The notes: generated by a model from the sequence alone, not told the origin. Counted from the first letter of the stretch, positions 46,001 to 56,267 are shown. The stretch: 64,000 bases of DNA from Periplaneta americana (GCF_040183065.1 NC_091123.1:7088501-7152500); one strand, 5' to 3'. Program-made: numbers and translations.

Positions 46001-48508
46001 TGGATTCCAGATGGTATTTGTCCTTATAAAAACTGATGGAAGGTTCATATATATTCCTTTTTTCCTCGTGTACTTCTTCTGGCTGGTGTTCGTGCGATTC
46101 GAATCTCACAGTAGGGTCTATGATGTAACCTTCAAGAGAGGGAGGTTTAAATGCAATGATGTCAATTCTTCGATTACTGCCCTCACTGGATATGCCGTGT
46201 ACTTCTTCATATACTGAATAACCTTTGTTCCTTAAGGCAGTTGCTATTATAGATCTTACTGTATGATGCCGCGTATTTCGTAGAAGTTCACCGTATGGAC
46301 AGGCCCCCAGGACATGGGTTTCAAGGGTTTCAACCTCCCTGTCGCAACGTCGACAGAAGTTACTACCCGAAGACCTGCCAGGTACACTACGCACAGCTGA
46401 CACGTTCGCATTCATCTTGATTGCTTCCCTCCACTCACTACAGGAAAGACCCTTGTGATTCCGGATCCACTTATTGGCCGGGGTATATTGTTGGTATAAT
46501 AGCACGCCTTTGCCTTTATGTTTTTTCTGGCTCCAGTTCTCAAACGCTTTTTCTCTCAATACTTGCCGTACCTTTCGCGTATCTACAGTGCCGTACTTGT
46601 CCAAAATATTTGCTGATTCGGTGATATTGAGTGCTGTGAGACTGGATGCAATTTCTTGGGATAATTTCCTTGTAGCATGTAGGAAGGAATTATTGGATTT
46701 AAGCAATATCTTACATGCGTTTATATTTTGTAAGTATAATTCCCATGCTGAACAGAATAAACCTAATCCCTTGAATTTTGTGTCTGTATACAACATATCT
46801 GAAGGAAGGTCATTAGGCAGTTGCAGTATTTCTTTCAGCACAGCCCTTAACAATCTCACGAAAGTTTTGTACCGGTACTAAAATTGTGAAACTATTGCAA
46901 AGAAAGTAGCATCACTGAGTCAGCAGAAGCTGTTGTGTGAAACTTCATTCTCTTTGTGAAACCTAATAATTTCAGTCACATTTCTTAATTTTTTTTAGTG
47001 CTTTTATCTCTGGTCTGTGCAACTAGCGTAGAATATAGCCCTGTACCTGAACCTCAAGGAAAATTATACTTCGTTGCAGGCAAAAGAAGGGCTGTCGTTC
47101 TTGTTGCAAGCATTGTAACTGCAAAGGAAACCACCAGCACCACAGCTTGCAAAAAGAGAGAGGGAACAATAACCTCTTCCACTACAACATCAAGGTAAGG
47201 AGGTTTGTGAATATCAGAGTCTCTTTAAAAGGTTAGGTACAGCTTACAGCAGTAAAATTTTGGAAATATTCAACATTTTTTTTTTCCACCATTACTGTAT
47301 CTTGTACAATAATGAAAATTGGTATGTGTAAAACACTGTCCTTCTGCTATATGTAAAAAAATATTTTTACGATTAAAAAAAATTATATATATTTTTTTTT
47401 TTTCAAAATTCAAAATGGTGGCAGTTTACTGTGCAGTGATGAAGAGTTTCCCTCAAAATTCATAAACTTGTTAACTTTTTCATGTTCTCTCTCTTTTATT
47501 TTATTGCTGAAACTCATGTTTACAATATCATGCTCTTTCAACTACATTCCTTAATAAATAATTTTTTTTTTTATTTTGTGTTAGAAGAAAATACTGATAT
47601 TTGACCATTTTTTAAATGAATGTATTTTTTATCAGACAATCTATCAAAGGTAGAGAAGTGATCTTGCATCATATTGTAGATATGATATGCATAAATACAC
47701 ACAAAATATTTGATCACAGAATGTTGGATAGTTTTTGAGTTATGTTGGAAACGCTGCACCACTGCACAGTGAAATGAATTTTGAAAACAAAAATTGTAAT
47801 TTCTTTTTTTTTTAAATCGTAAAAATATTTTTTTCATATAGCAGAAGGACAGTGTTTTACACATACTAATTTTCATTATTGTATAAGATACAGTACCGGT
47901 AAAGGAGGAAGAAAATTCTGAGTATTTCCAAAATTTTATTGCTGTAAGCTGTACCTAACCCCTTAAAAAAAAACTCTTCAATTTTAAAATAATGTTACAA
48001 AAAAACAGACAACATTTTAACAGCTTAAGATCTTCTTCAATTTATTTATTTCTTTATATTTTTGTACCCCCGAATTTTATCAATCTTAAAACTGTATTTA
48101 ACTATCCAACATTTTTAATATTTCTTCCGGCTTTTATTACTGCCAGTACCATTTGATGGGGAGGAGAAATTTTGTGAACCAGATTGTAGCCGAATACTTA
48201 GCAGAACTCCCGTGGTGTGAGGTCAACACGACACCAAGCTTTCACTTAAGATAATACACGATGAACATTCATGTTTCAGTGGGATTTAATGAACAACTCT
48301 TTTATTTTTTGTTCAGGATCGCTGGAGTAAGATGGTCTCACGACGACTGACCCCAGAAGAAATGAAGCAGGACATCAAGGCTGACCCTGACTACGATCCT
48401 AACGACCAGAGTGGAGTCATTGACTATAGTCACCTCTTAAGTCAAGTGGAAGTCAAGATCAAAACAGAACCACCTGATGATCCAGAATATGAACAAAATC
48501 TTGGATAA
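39219..48508 (+). CDS. C2H2 zinc-finger protein, five coding exons, 258 aa
   Basis: The coding exons are 39,219-39,330, 42,468-42,683, 45,060-45,201, 47,080-47,194 and 48,317-48,508. They sum to 777 nt (259 codons with TAA), and the intron phases 1, 1, 2, 0 all match. Finger 1 is at residues 40-62 (FQCPRCEKHFGHQQILQLHL..., C-x2-C-x12-H-x3-H). Finger 2 is at 127-148 (C-x2-C-x12-H-x4-H; CDACSCIYLDENDYKKHMKN...). A basic Cys/His-rich stretch is at 154-178 (KKGCRSCCKHCNCKGNHQHH). The tail is acidic, with a SUMO-type site I-K-T-E at 243-246 followed by PPDDPEYE. A nuclear nucleic-acid-binding or regulatory role is inferred from the fingers; I do not recognise the orthologue. Intron 4 has a GC donor. 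Frame continuity over six splice sites makes a real gene very likely. All introns carry transposons, none of which disrupts an exon. Confidence 0.88.
39450..39526. repeat. (ATT)n microsatellite in intron
   Basis: About 25 ATT units in the first coding intron. Confidence 0.97.
39966..40024. repeat. (AAT)n microsatellite in intron
   Basis: AAT/AATAGT units, imperfect. The rest of this intron from 39,530 to 41,085 is AT-rich and shows no recognisable element. Confidence 0.9.
41085..41410. other. Possible LINE 3'-end fragment in intron
   Basis: AAATAAATAAATAAAAATAAAT is followed by ATCCCCGTATAACACTCGTG and an ACTCGTGTTCAGGG-like phrase. This recalls the ACTCGTGCTCAGGGGCGG of the LINE tail at 37,740 and may be a diverged relative. 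Weak. Confidence 0.35.
41416..41654. mobile_element. MITE family N, complete copy
   Basis: GAAGGGTTCAGAGCCATAGT and its mirror at the right end form arms of more than 30 bp (GGGCCAAGCGCCA continues both). About 240 bp. The centre (41,490-41,585) is homologous in reverse complement to Helitron interior at about 26,320-26,425. Confidence 0.82.
41665..42312 (+). mobile_element. Tyrosine-recombinase-tail element, copy 3 (in intron)
   Basis: A perfect pair of repeats, TTTTATGCTCGACCAT (41,665-41,680) and ATGGTCGAGCATAAAA (42,165-42,180), is present. An external stem-loop follows at about 42,195-42,300, ending GTTGCATAATGTAC. The internal frame reads AKSHGGWKSNTVAEGYV then LLL and a stop. It lies directly after the MITE at 41,416. 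Confidence 0.7.
42468..42683 (+). CDS. Zinc-finger gene, coding exon 2 (finger 1)
   Basis: A polypyrimidine tract (13 T) and CAG at 42,467 precede it; the donor is CCAA|GTAAGAC. It carries the first C2H2 finger and a Ser/Lys/Thr-rich linker. A group D SINE begins about 15 bp after its donor. Confidence 0.9.
42699..42955 (+). mobile_element. tRNA-derived SINE, group D copy 2
   Basis: tRNA-like head (GCCGGCTCAGTGTAGGGG, B box GGTTCAAATCCC), central domain TTACCTGGTTGGGTTTTT, and 3' end GAGTCGTTAAAAATAA. It starts about 15 bp downstream of an exon donor but leaves the donor intact. Confidence 0.83.
43236..43435. mobile_element. MITE with GTTTCCATGGCAACATC arms
   Basis: TGACATTTG...GGGTTTCCATGGCAACATC at 43,239-43,280 is mirrored at 43,388-43,428 (GATGTTGTCATGGAAACCC...CAAATGTCA). 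About 195 bp, no ORF, TSD not resolved. The rest of the intron up to 44,034 is unassigned. Confidence 0.7.
44038..44922. mobile_element. piggyBac-like TTAA element with internal duplication
   Basis: GGGGAGAGTATGGTATTTTT at 44,038 is mirrored at 44,922 with one substitution, and TTAA flanks both ends (44,034-44,037; 44,923-44,926). Two direct copies of about 125 bp (GATATGTGTGGAATGCATAG...) lie at about 44,108-44,225 and 44,278-44,395. No ORF. Confidence 0.85.
45060..45201 (+). CDS. Zinc-finger gene, coding exon 3 (finger 2)
   Basis: Acceptor ATTGCAG at 45,059; donor AG|GCAAGT at 45,202. Using the nearby GT (45,206) would shift the frame and hit a stop 12 codons into the next exon, so the GC donor is favoured. 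Encodes the second C2H2 finger. Confidence 0.88.
45660..46880 (-). mobile_element. R2-superfamily-like retrotransposon remnant, antisense in intron
   Basis: Minus-strand open frame of about 340 codons (46,859-45,837; the first codon is GTG and homology is open upstream, so there is no true start). It begins in an R2-type post-RT region. It has a CCHC knuckle CRRCDREVETLETHVLGACP (C-x2-C-x9-H-x4-C) followed by RHHTVRSII. A restriction-like endonuclease signature follows: RRIDIIAFKP, then EGYIIDPTVRFE, then ITGLMIGARGTIPRF. These match the C-terminal half of R2/NeSL-type site-specific LINEs. The RT domain is missing. The 3' untranslated end reaches about 45,660; a tiny second copy of that end is at 50,577. 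Confidence 0.82.
47080..47194 (+). CDS. Zinc-finger gene, coding exon 4 (Cys/His-rich)
   Basis: Acceptor CGTTGCAG at 47,079; donor CAAG|GTAAGG. Encodes QKKGCRSCCKHCNCKG and a His/Asn-rich continuation, ending phase 0. Confidence 0.85.
47229..47962 (-). mobile_element. piggyBac-like long-inverted-repeat element, copy 2
   Basis: TTAA is at 47,225-47,228 and 47,963-47,966. The arms GGTTAGGTACAGCTTACAGC are mirrored and extend about 170 bp inward. Internal sequence is the reverse complement of copy 1 (14,912). The 101-codon frame at 47,571-47,876 is a by-product of A/T-rich arms. Confidence 0.85.
48317..48508 (+). CDS. Zinc-finger gene, last coding exon
   Basis: Acceptor TTGTTCAG at 48,316. Encodes 63 residues from DRWSKMVSRRLTPEEMKQDI to the acidic C-terminus, then TAA at 48,506-48,508. 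A possible poly(A) signal AATAAA lies at 48,634-48,639; others further downstream cannot be ranked. Confidence 0.88.
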   Translation, partial: DRWSKMVSRRLTPEEMKQDIKADPDYDPNDQSGVIDYSHLLSQVEVKIKTEPPDDPEYEQNLG

Positions 48509-50576
48509 GTTTACTTCTTCATTGTCTGGAGATGCCAACTCCTAACGACCTTTATATATTTTATAACTGTAAATGAGGCGCAATACGAGGGGGGGGCTGT
48601 TTGTTTACTGCGTTGGCATGACAACGAATTAAAAATAAAATAGAAAACATCAGTCTTAAACACTTCAACCACTACGAACTCATTGTCTGCTTTATTCACG
48701 TCAAAAAACAGGATTAATTAAACATCTCTGAAGGCCTCTCAAAGCCTCGTTTCCTTATTTCTTTATTAATATTACATTATGAGTTATTTTTACGTAATTG
48801 GAATACAGAGTTGGCATCTCTAATATTTTACAAATGCAGTGGTGAAAGTGGTGTCTTCCATAACTAAATGGATCATGTTGTTTTAACTGTAATTTATCAT
48901 CAGTACACTCCAGATTATTCTTGCACGGATTATGTTATTGGCGAAATATCTGTTCGATCCTTTTCTTTAACTCACAATGTGAAAAGTAGTTCTTGTGATG
49001 CATTTAAGCATATTACAATTTACTTAAATCAAGCATTACATTCTTTATTGCTAGTAGGCTTGAAAGCTCGAGGCCATTTTCGAGGCTTTGGCAATAAGAA
49101 AAATCCCAGCTGGCATTGAAGCTGGGACTTTGTCTATAGCCAGTTCCTCTACTAACTGAGCTACCAAGACACTACGTTATGGAAGAGGGATAAGAGCTAT
49201 TAATTTGGATTACCAGTTGTTTTTCGAAAATCCGTGCAACTCCTTTCCTCATTAACCCGGATAATGTGGAGTTCAGTCTCTTTCTGTCTGTTATTCAGTA
49301 GATATAAATGATTGTATTATATTATGTGTGTAGTTTTCCCTCCATCACATTCTACTCCAAAATATCTTAATCTCTTACATCAGAATGGATGAAATATGAA
49401 GAATGCCTTAGACACTTTCATCACTGACAGAGTAGAACTCAAGAGAGGAGTTTTGGACCAAATGTATTCTCATACTAGCAATTAATGAACTGTTTGTAGC
49501 TGCTCCCTCCCTTCTTTTGTCTTAATATCGATATGTAGATGTTCTCTAATGATAATTGTATATGTATTAGATTTTTATAGTATTTTATATCAAATAATTT
49601 ATTAATTATTTATTATCTAATAACATAGTACCTAAATACCAAATGCATTTCTACACGAATGAGTCAAACTGCTAGTCACGTGATTTAAGAATTAATGTTC
49701 AAGATTATGAATAATCTAGAGAGACAAACGTCCATGACAGCTTCCAATACTTTTATCTGGTCATTGTAATATATTATAGTTAAAGATTTATGGAATATTT
49801 TCGTACCCAAATTTTTTCTTGTAGTGAAGAATGATAATAATAAAGTAATTTTATAAATAACATGATTATTAAAAAATTCGCAGAACCGAGTAGTGGTGTG
49901 TAAATACGTATATAATATTTCTTACATTAAAATGTACATGTGATGTACACCCAAATACTTGGAGTTCGTCTTTCGTAATTCAATCAGTCATTTTAGGAAG
50001 AGGTTTATTCCATTTTTTGATAAAGTTATTGTATTCGTCATACTTGAATACGCCTTTCTGTTAATAAATGACATTACTCCATGGATTCATTAAGATGTAC
50101 AGAAGTGCACAATTTTCACAGCACATTTGAAAAGGTCCCATTCCTGGAATAAGGCCATTTTTATGGAGACCTGATTGTTGTGATTTCGAAATAAAACTCT
50201 TTCTAAAATGGCTGGTTCAATTTATACCTTGTAAAATATAATTTAAATTATTAAAAATAAAAACGGGTTCTAATATTGCTGCCAAAAAGTGCTAGAGTAA
50301 AATGAGATGAAGATTGTTGTTTAATCTAAGATGGCCTGAACCAACACATATAGACGTTGTTTGAGCTTTTATCAAAATATAAAATATTATTAAGACCTTC
50401 TTTCCTTCTTTTGAAGTGAAAGACCAATATGCAAAACACTATTTGGGTTCGAGAAGTCTTTATTTTAGATAAGTAAAGATTTTCAAAGAACTGAGATGGA
50501 AAAAAAAAAGTTTTGCAAAGAAGATAATAATTGTTTCTATAGTTTTACTTACAAATGCATACGTAATGAAAAAGAT
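48509..50576. other. 3' flank of zinc-finger gene, otherwise unassigned
   Basis: Probably includes the 3' UTR. At 49,095-49,175 a minus-strand tRNA-like stretch (GTAGCTCAGTTAGTAGAGG) looks like a SINE head without a usable B box. No further gene seen. Confidence 0.4.
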
Positions 50577-50655
50577 TACTTTACTCTATTGTATCATGGT
50601 ACTCTTTGCCGATGGCAACCTGTAGTGGTTACAGGAAGAAAAAATTAAAAATTAT
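50577..50655 (+). mobile_element. R2-like element, 3'-end-only copy
   Basis: TTACTCTATTGTATCATGGT and CGATGGCAACCTGTAGTGG match the reverse complement of 45,660-45,735. Only about 75 bp of the 3' untranslated end is present, as expected for an extremely 5'-truncated target-primed insertion. Confidence 0.75.
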
Positions 50656-51425
50656 AAAATTAAAAACTCAGAAGGGTTCATTTCTTTAGAAATAATGTTC
50701 GAAAGTCAGTTCCATTAGGGTCTAGTGCAATTTCTTTTGCAGGTTCTAATTGCTGTGCGTATATTTATTTTAACTGATAATAGTTAGCACAGAAAGATAA
50801 TCTTAATTACAAGAATTTTATGTACTTAATACATTTTCCTTAATGTATGCAATGTCTCTAGTATTATTTAATTGAGAGGCATATACATTTAGGTTATACT
50901 AGCATTAATGAAATGTTCATCCATATGTTTAATGACATATATTCAATGCAATAGAATATTAAACTTATGTTCACTGTTATTTCTTTTATAAGTAGCTAAA
51001 ATTACAGCACAGACATGTATATAAAATAAATACCAAAATCTATATGTAAACATGCATAAAAGTGCTAAAATAAGCAGTCTATATGAACAATTACAATTAA
51101 TATAGTAATTATAATAGGACAGACTTCATATCAATGTATATGACTTGCTGCTGTAGCAGCAGTGTGTAATCAAAGTCACTCCCAGAGTTTTGTACGTCAA
51201 ACTTGTACATTGTCAACAAAAGCATAGACATATTCTTCTCATTTGGTAAATGAATGTAGTCCCATGCCATGCCAATCTCTTTCAATGTACAACATGCACG
51301 CAAAACAAATGACACTGAAATTATTTCTCATCTGCTGTCCACGTTTCCCTAGCAACGAAGTATTTATGTATTGTATAAATAACAGTTTGACATATTGGGA
51401 ATTCAGTGTTGTGTGGATTTCTGCA
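50656..51425. other. Unassigned AT-rich stretch
   Basis: No repeat or domain recognised between the R2-like fragment and the mariner remnant. Confidence 0.35.
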
Positions 51426-51905
51426 ATGATGGTTCTCACAACAGAGGAGGTGTTTATCGTGAAACATTATTTCCAGTCATACAGAGTAGGATGTCAAATG
51501 GACCAAGTTTGTTTAAAGTTAAAGAACAATACGACGAGCAATTTACTCCTCCAATGACAATGGATGCAGCAAAATAGAGCTACAGCCCACATCGTGGGGT
51601 AGTCACTTTCTCTTCTGCAACGATATTTTGGAGATCGCCTAATTTCTCGTGGCACTCCATTTCTGTACCTTTCCTGCTCCCTGGACCTCACGGCCCCAGA
51701 TGCCTACATATGTTGAAAGAATCAGTTTTCAAGACAGATGACCCAATTACAAATATTCCGAATTACGCGAGAAGGTAACGTCATTTTTTGTGTCCTTACA
51801 GCAACCTTTGTTCATCAACATGTTTAATAATCTTCACAAAGGTTACAATGTGTGGCATGTGACGGTACACATTTTGAACACACACTGTGCCAACGCAATT
51901 AAATA
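51426..51905 (+). pseudogene. mariner-family transposase, decayed
   Basis: It starts MMVLTTEEVFIVKHYFQSYR, then a frameshift at about 51,490 into NGPSLFKVKEQYDEQFTPP. Further on, in other frames, come a degraded GDRLISRGTPF...LDLTAPDAY stretch (in place of the R-x-PDLTPPDF block) and near 51,850 a CDGTHFEHTL terminus. The order matches an insect mariner/Tc-type transposase with large internal deletions. Confidence 0.65.
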
Positions 51906-53035
51906 ACATTTCAGTGTCGTTTGTTTTGCCATATATTGTATTGTATTGCAATCAATACTTCTGTGTTTAACATAAAAATAAATGCAGTTGACAGCATTAA
52001 CAATGGCTGATGGAATAAATCATCCCTTGTGGATGTATTGGTTACAATTATTTTTATGTGCTGAAATGTCATTTATTGATTTATAAAACAAATTAAAATA
52101 TTTAAAGCTCTACTTTTATCATGCTTCATGTTACTAACATTAAATGACAAAATAGACAATAAAATACTGTCCCTGCATTGGTCTCTCGCTTTAATATCTG
52201 TACTGAATAATATTATGCTTTTAGTAACCCAAGTACGGTACTTAAACAAAAATGAGGTGTAGTAGGCAGTACAATAGCCAGACAATCTGGTAACAACGTG
52301 AAAGGGATGTGAAGTTTGTGCAGTAATTAGAGTAGAAAATATCTGAGCCTTGTATATAATAAAACTGCTAGTGATGAAATATCTGTATGAAATTTGTCTT
52401 GGACGTTAAAATAATTATATGAACATGAATGCAGCATGAGTACATGTTAAACAAAAATGTAAAGCTGTTGCTTATTGTATTTTCTAAAATAATGAGGAAG
52501 AGATGAGGTATTTCATGTGTTGGTACAAATAATTTGTATTAATGAACGTACAATAAAATATACCCACTCTGAATACAGCACATCTGTTTTATTTCACCAC
52601 TCAGCGACACTCACTTCCACAGCTGTTATTAGTTTGGCTGAGAACTTAATGAGCTAAAAATCAGCCATAAGTGAAAAATAAGAAAGCAATTATAACGTAA
52701 TAAAATCTTATGCTGTATATGTATGTTATTATCAGTCGATTGTAGGATCAAAACACAGCTTATTTTGTGTAATTTCCTAAATTTAATCAATAAGGATGAT
52801 TTATGTTCTCTCTTGAAGGGTATACGCAATTTTAAAATAATTTAATACACAAACACAACTATTACATGAAATGCTCAATAAGTTTTTGTAGCTTTTTTCT
52901 CTTCAGGTCTAATCAACAATAACAATCCAGGTTGCCAGGCAACGATAGAAAACAAAAGATGCGAAAACAAATGAACGAGCTGTATAAATAACTGAATGCT
53001 CTTTCATATTTAAGTATAAAAATATAGGGATGCCA
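51906..53035. other. Unassigned AT-rich stretch
   Basis: Short frames only; no domain or shared repeat recognised. Confidence 0.35.
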
Positions 53036-53305
53036 TTTGAAATTGAGGGGCATTTTCACAAAACTCGTTATCTACATTTTTTTTCGATTTTGAGGTTTTA
53101 GCGTATCCTTATGTTTTTGGGTCAGAAAAATTCAATGGTGCTATCAGAATTAAGCTAAAGTTGGTAAGTATATCAGTAAATTGATCTTGAAATAAAAGAG
53201 ATTTGTCAAAACTCGGTATCTACAGTTGTGTATTTTAGAAAAGAGTTGTCTTGAAAAAAAGAAGATTAGATAACTAGTTTTGTGAAAACGCCCCTCAATT
53301 TCAAA
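53036..53305. mobile_element. Short MITE with 40-bp arms
   Basis: TTTGAAATTGAGGGGCATTT (53,036 on) is mirrored at 53,305 and the match continues to about 40 bp (TTCACAAAACTCGTTATCT). 270 bp, no ORF; the palindromic outer bases make the TSD ambiguous. Confidence 0.82.
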
Positions 53306-53379
53306 GTGAGGTGGCTGGGGGTGAAATCTAAAATGTAATAAGCTGGTTTCAGACTTTAATTCAATTTAAACAATTATCC

Positions 53380-53652
53380 ATCTTGAATCTTGTGTATACT
53401 ACTTTTAACACATATACAGTATGAATGATTGGTTGATTGGCGAACTTACTCATGTCAAATTACAAAGTGAGGCTTTGATAGTCTTGATGCGTGCTGACCT
53501 GTATTTGTGTACTAGTTGTCTTGTGTTGTCTTGAGAATCCATCTTGAATCTTGCGTACACTACTTTTAACACTTATATATAAATGATTGGTTGATTGGCA
53601 AACTTACTCGTGTAATTTAACACAAGTAAGTTTGCCAATCAACCAATCATTT
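53380..53652. repeat. Direct duplication ending in a near-perfect palindrome
   Basis: CATCTTGAATCTTGTGTATA through GATTGGTTGATTGGCGAACT (about 53,380-53,457) repeats at 53,538-53,614. The second copy is followed by its own inverted copy, so 53,581-53,652 is a 33-bp-arm hairpin with a 6-base loop. Confidence 0.85.
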
Positions 53653-53900
53653 AAATAATTAGTTATTTAGACTGGGAAGTTTTGAAATGAAATCCCTGTA
53701 TAAATATATAACTTATACCGGTAATAAATAAACAATAAACATTTTTAATTTCCGCTCCAACTAAATCACTTGAACAGACACTAAACTACTGCAACATGTT
53801 ATTAGCATGGTGATGGCCTTCCACTGACAACAGCACAGATCATCACAATGGTAATGGACAAACATTCACGAATTTAGAACCCACAACAGAAGCTCTCATA

Positions 53901-54624
53901 TACACACATCAAAATTGCCTAAGGAACAACTAAAAAATTTGAAATATTGAGAAAACTGACCAAGTTACAAAACTGAACGGAAGTGAATATTAAAGTGCTA
54001 GTCATTTGTCATTCTACCAGGTTACCATAGTAACCAACGTTGTTATTTTGTATTGTTATATTGGAAAGAATTAAATTAGTGTGTTTTAACAGGGGACATA
54101 TGTAACTAAAATCTGTCTAAAATCGTCATAAACAGTTAAGAATAGTTTTAATGATGGAAGAACATCGTCATTTAAACCATCATTAAATGTTTAAGGCGAT
54201 TGGCATTGACGAAATAAGATGGAAAATCTCATCTTGAGGAATGTTCTCCCAGTGATGTCTAAGCCGAGCGTACAGCTGATCAAGGCACTGGTTGTTGTCT
54301 AGACGTTTCTTTGAAGGTTATTCCAAAGGTGCTCTATGGGGTTTAGATCAGGAGATTGCGCAGGCTACTGTAGCACTTGAATATTGTTTGTTTGAAACCA
54401 CTGACACACCACTCCGGCAACATGTGCTCTGGTATTAATTATGCATGTAGAGGAATTTAGGGCCCTACTCTTCAGCGATCGGAAGCACCAAAGGTTACTA
54501 TGGTAACCAGGTAAAATGACAAATGACTAGTACTTTTATATTCACTTCCATTGTTTTGTAACTTGGTCAATTTTCTTGATATTTCAAATTTTTTAGTTGT
54601 TCCTTAGACGATTTTGATGTGTGT
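53901..54624 (-). mobile_element. Tc1-like element with about 140-bp inverted repeats
   Basis: ACACATCAAAATTG...CCTAAGGAACAACTAAAAAA starts the left arm (53,903-54,037) and is mirrored in the right arm (54,487-54,622) including GTTACCATAGTAACC. TA precedes the left end; the right flank is mutated. Inside, minus-strand 54,365-54,190 encodes PAQSPDLNPIEHLWNNLQRN, the Tc1 DDE block, with flanking stops. Deleted derivative. Confidence 0.85.
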
Positions 54625-56069
54625 GCCATCAAAACAATAGACAAATAGAGATCAAAGCCACGCCTCATTTAATGTGCACAACATTGTCTTTTCTCTGTTA
54701 AACTAAAGGCATGGATTATGTGGCAGGATTATCAGGAATGCTAGGTGGGTGACAAATTCCAACAATAATTTCACAACTTTTTATCTTTTATTATGATATT
54801 GCAAAATGTAAGACACTGCCATTACAAAATACTTTTACATGTGAAGAAATTGGTTTAAAAAAGGAAATCGTTGCCAACTCATTTCCCCAATGTGGGCCAT
54901 GCAATGCAATGTAAGAATAAACAAACACATAATATTCACTAATGTGTCACATTGCAATCTCCACCATTAACTGCCACATTTTGTATTTCAAATATTTAGG
55001 TTTGACAATTTATTTCGGAAAAAAAATTTTATACAGACTTAGATTACAAAATCCGAATTCCTTTTGATTCTTCATAATTCAAGATCAGTACTGAATAGAT
55101 ATACCAGAAATTTGTACTGTACACTTTTCAATGTCAGTTCCTCCATCTGTTTTATTAACACCCTTTTGTATTAAAACAACATGTGCCTGAAATATGCTTC
55201 AACATTTACAAGAAAAGAACGTCGATACAAATTAAGGATATCTTATCTACTGGTTAATATGTTGTGTATAAAAATGTCATCCTTACAGTAGTACTAAAAC
55301 CAGGGCTGCAGCACCCCTGTTACTATTTAGAGTTAAAACAGCCTTGCAGAAGTTTGGCAACACAGCAGTCATACTACACGCTGCTAGTACTCTATTCGTA
55401 CTTGAAAGCCCAAAGAAATGCAATTCTGATTTCAAGTATTGTAACACAGTAAGGCAAAAACCAGTTAATTATCGTATTGATTACGCACACACAGTAAAAT
55501 CGTGTAACTTCACTCCAAGCCACTCAAATCTCAAAAAACGATATATCATCAAGCTCTCAAATCTTGTAGGCGGCTCTACTTCACAAAAATATCACATCTA
55601 GTCGTTTTAGATAAAATATTTTCTGAAACTGAATATTGTTGTTCACGATTGAGAATTTTGTTGCAGTAAATGTCTTTAAATTCTTCATAAGTGCCAAATC
55701 CACACACAGATTAATTATGGCAACAAATAAGTAAATAAGCAATTAAAAGTTCATAAACAGGATTCCAAATGAAAGAAACAAAGCCACGTTGTTGCACTAG
55801 TCCAGTAGCCTTTCTTCGTAACCATCATATACATCATCTGTATGTTCTACATCTTTTCCAGCTGTAATTCAGATTGTGTAACTGAAATTCGGAAAAAAAA
55901 TCAAATGTATTGTGGAAAACGTCAATTGTAATTCAGAAAGCGTCAGAAAACATCAATTTTAATTGAGATTAATCAATGAATGTGATTTTATTCAGTTTGT
56001 GCAATAAAATGGAAACTCGGAAAACATAATTAGTTTGGTAGTCATGGCAACTGGCTGTTTTGTTTATGT
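54625..56069. other. Unassigned stretch
   Basis: No recognised domain. The frames at 55,264-55,452 and 55,344-55,601 overlap each other in different phases and have no coding hallmarks. Confidence 0.35.
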
Positions 56070-56267
56070 GATTGTATCACAGTCTAGTATATACAGTCAC
56101 GAGGCTTGAGTTGATGAGGGTACAAGGAACAATAGACTGTGCTGGTACTGTTTCGCATTATATGTGATGAGGCAGTAGTAGAGATCCTAGTGGTTAGCAA
56201 CTATCTATGGATGCATATTCCCTACATATTGAGCTTCGTGACTGTATAATACTAGACTGTGATTGTA
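56070..56267 (+). mobile_element. MITE family M, copy 3
   Basis: The best-preserved copy. GATTGTATCACAGTCTAGTA and ATACAGTCACGAGGC on the left are mirrored by GAGCTTCGTGACTGTAT and TACTAGACTGTGATTGTAC on the right. About 198 bp. Confidence 0.85.

Noticed and set aside
46011-46881. Plus-strand frames over the R2-like remnant
   Set aside because: Shadows of the minus-strand endonuclease frame, which has the recognisable motifs.
46998-47198. 66-codon frame overlapping exon 4 of the zinc-finger gene
   Set aside because: Out of phase with the spliced frame and without homology signals; it starts within the intron.
53036-53305. piggyBac-type assignment for the 270-bp MITE
   Set aside because: No TTAA at either end; superfamily left open.
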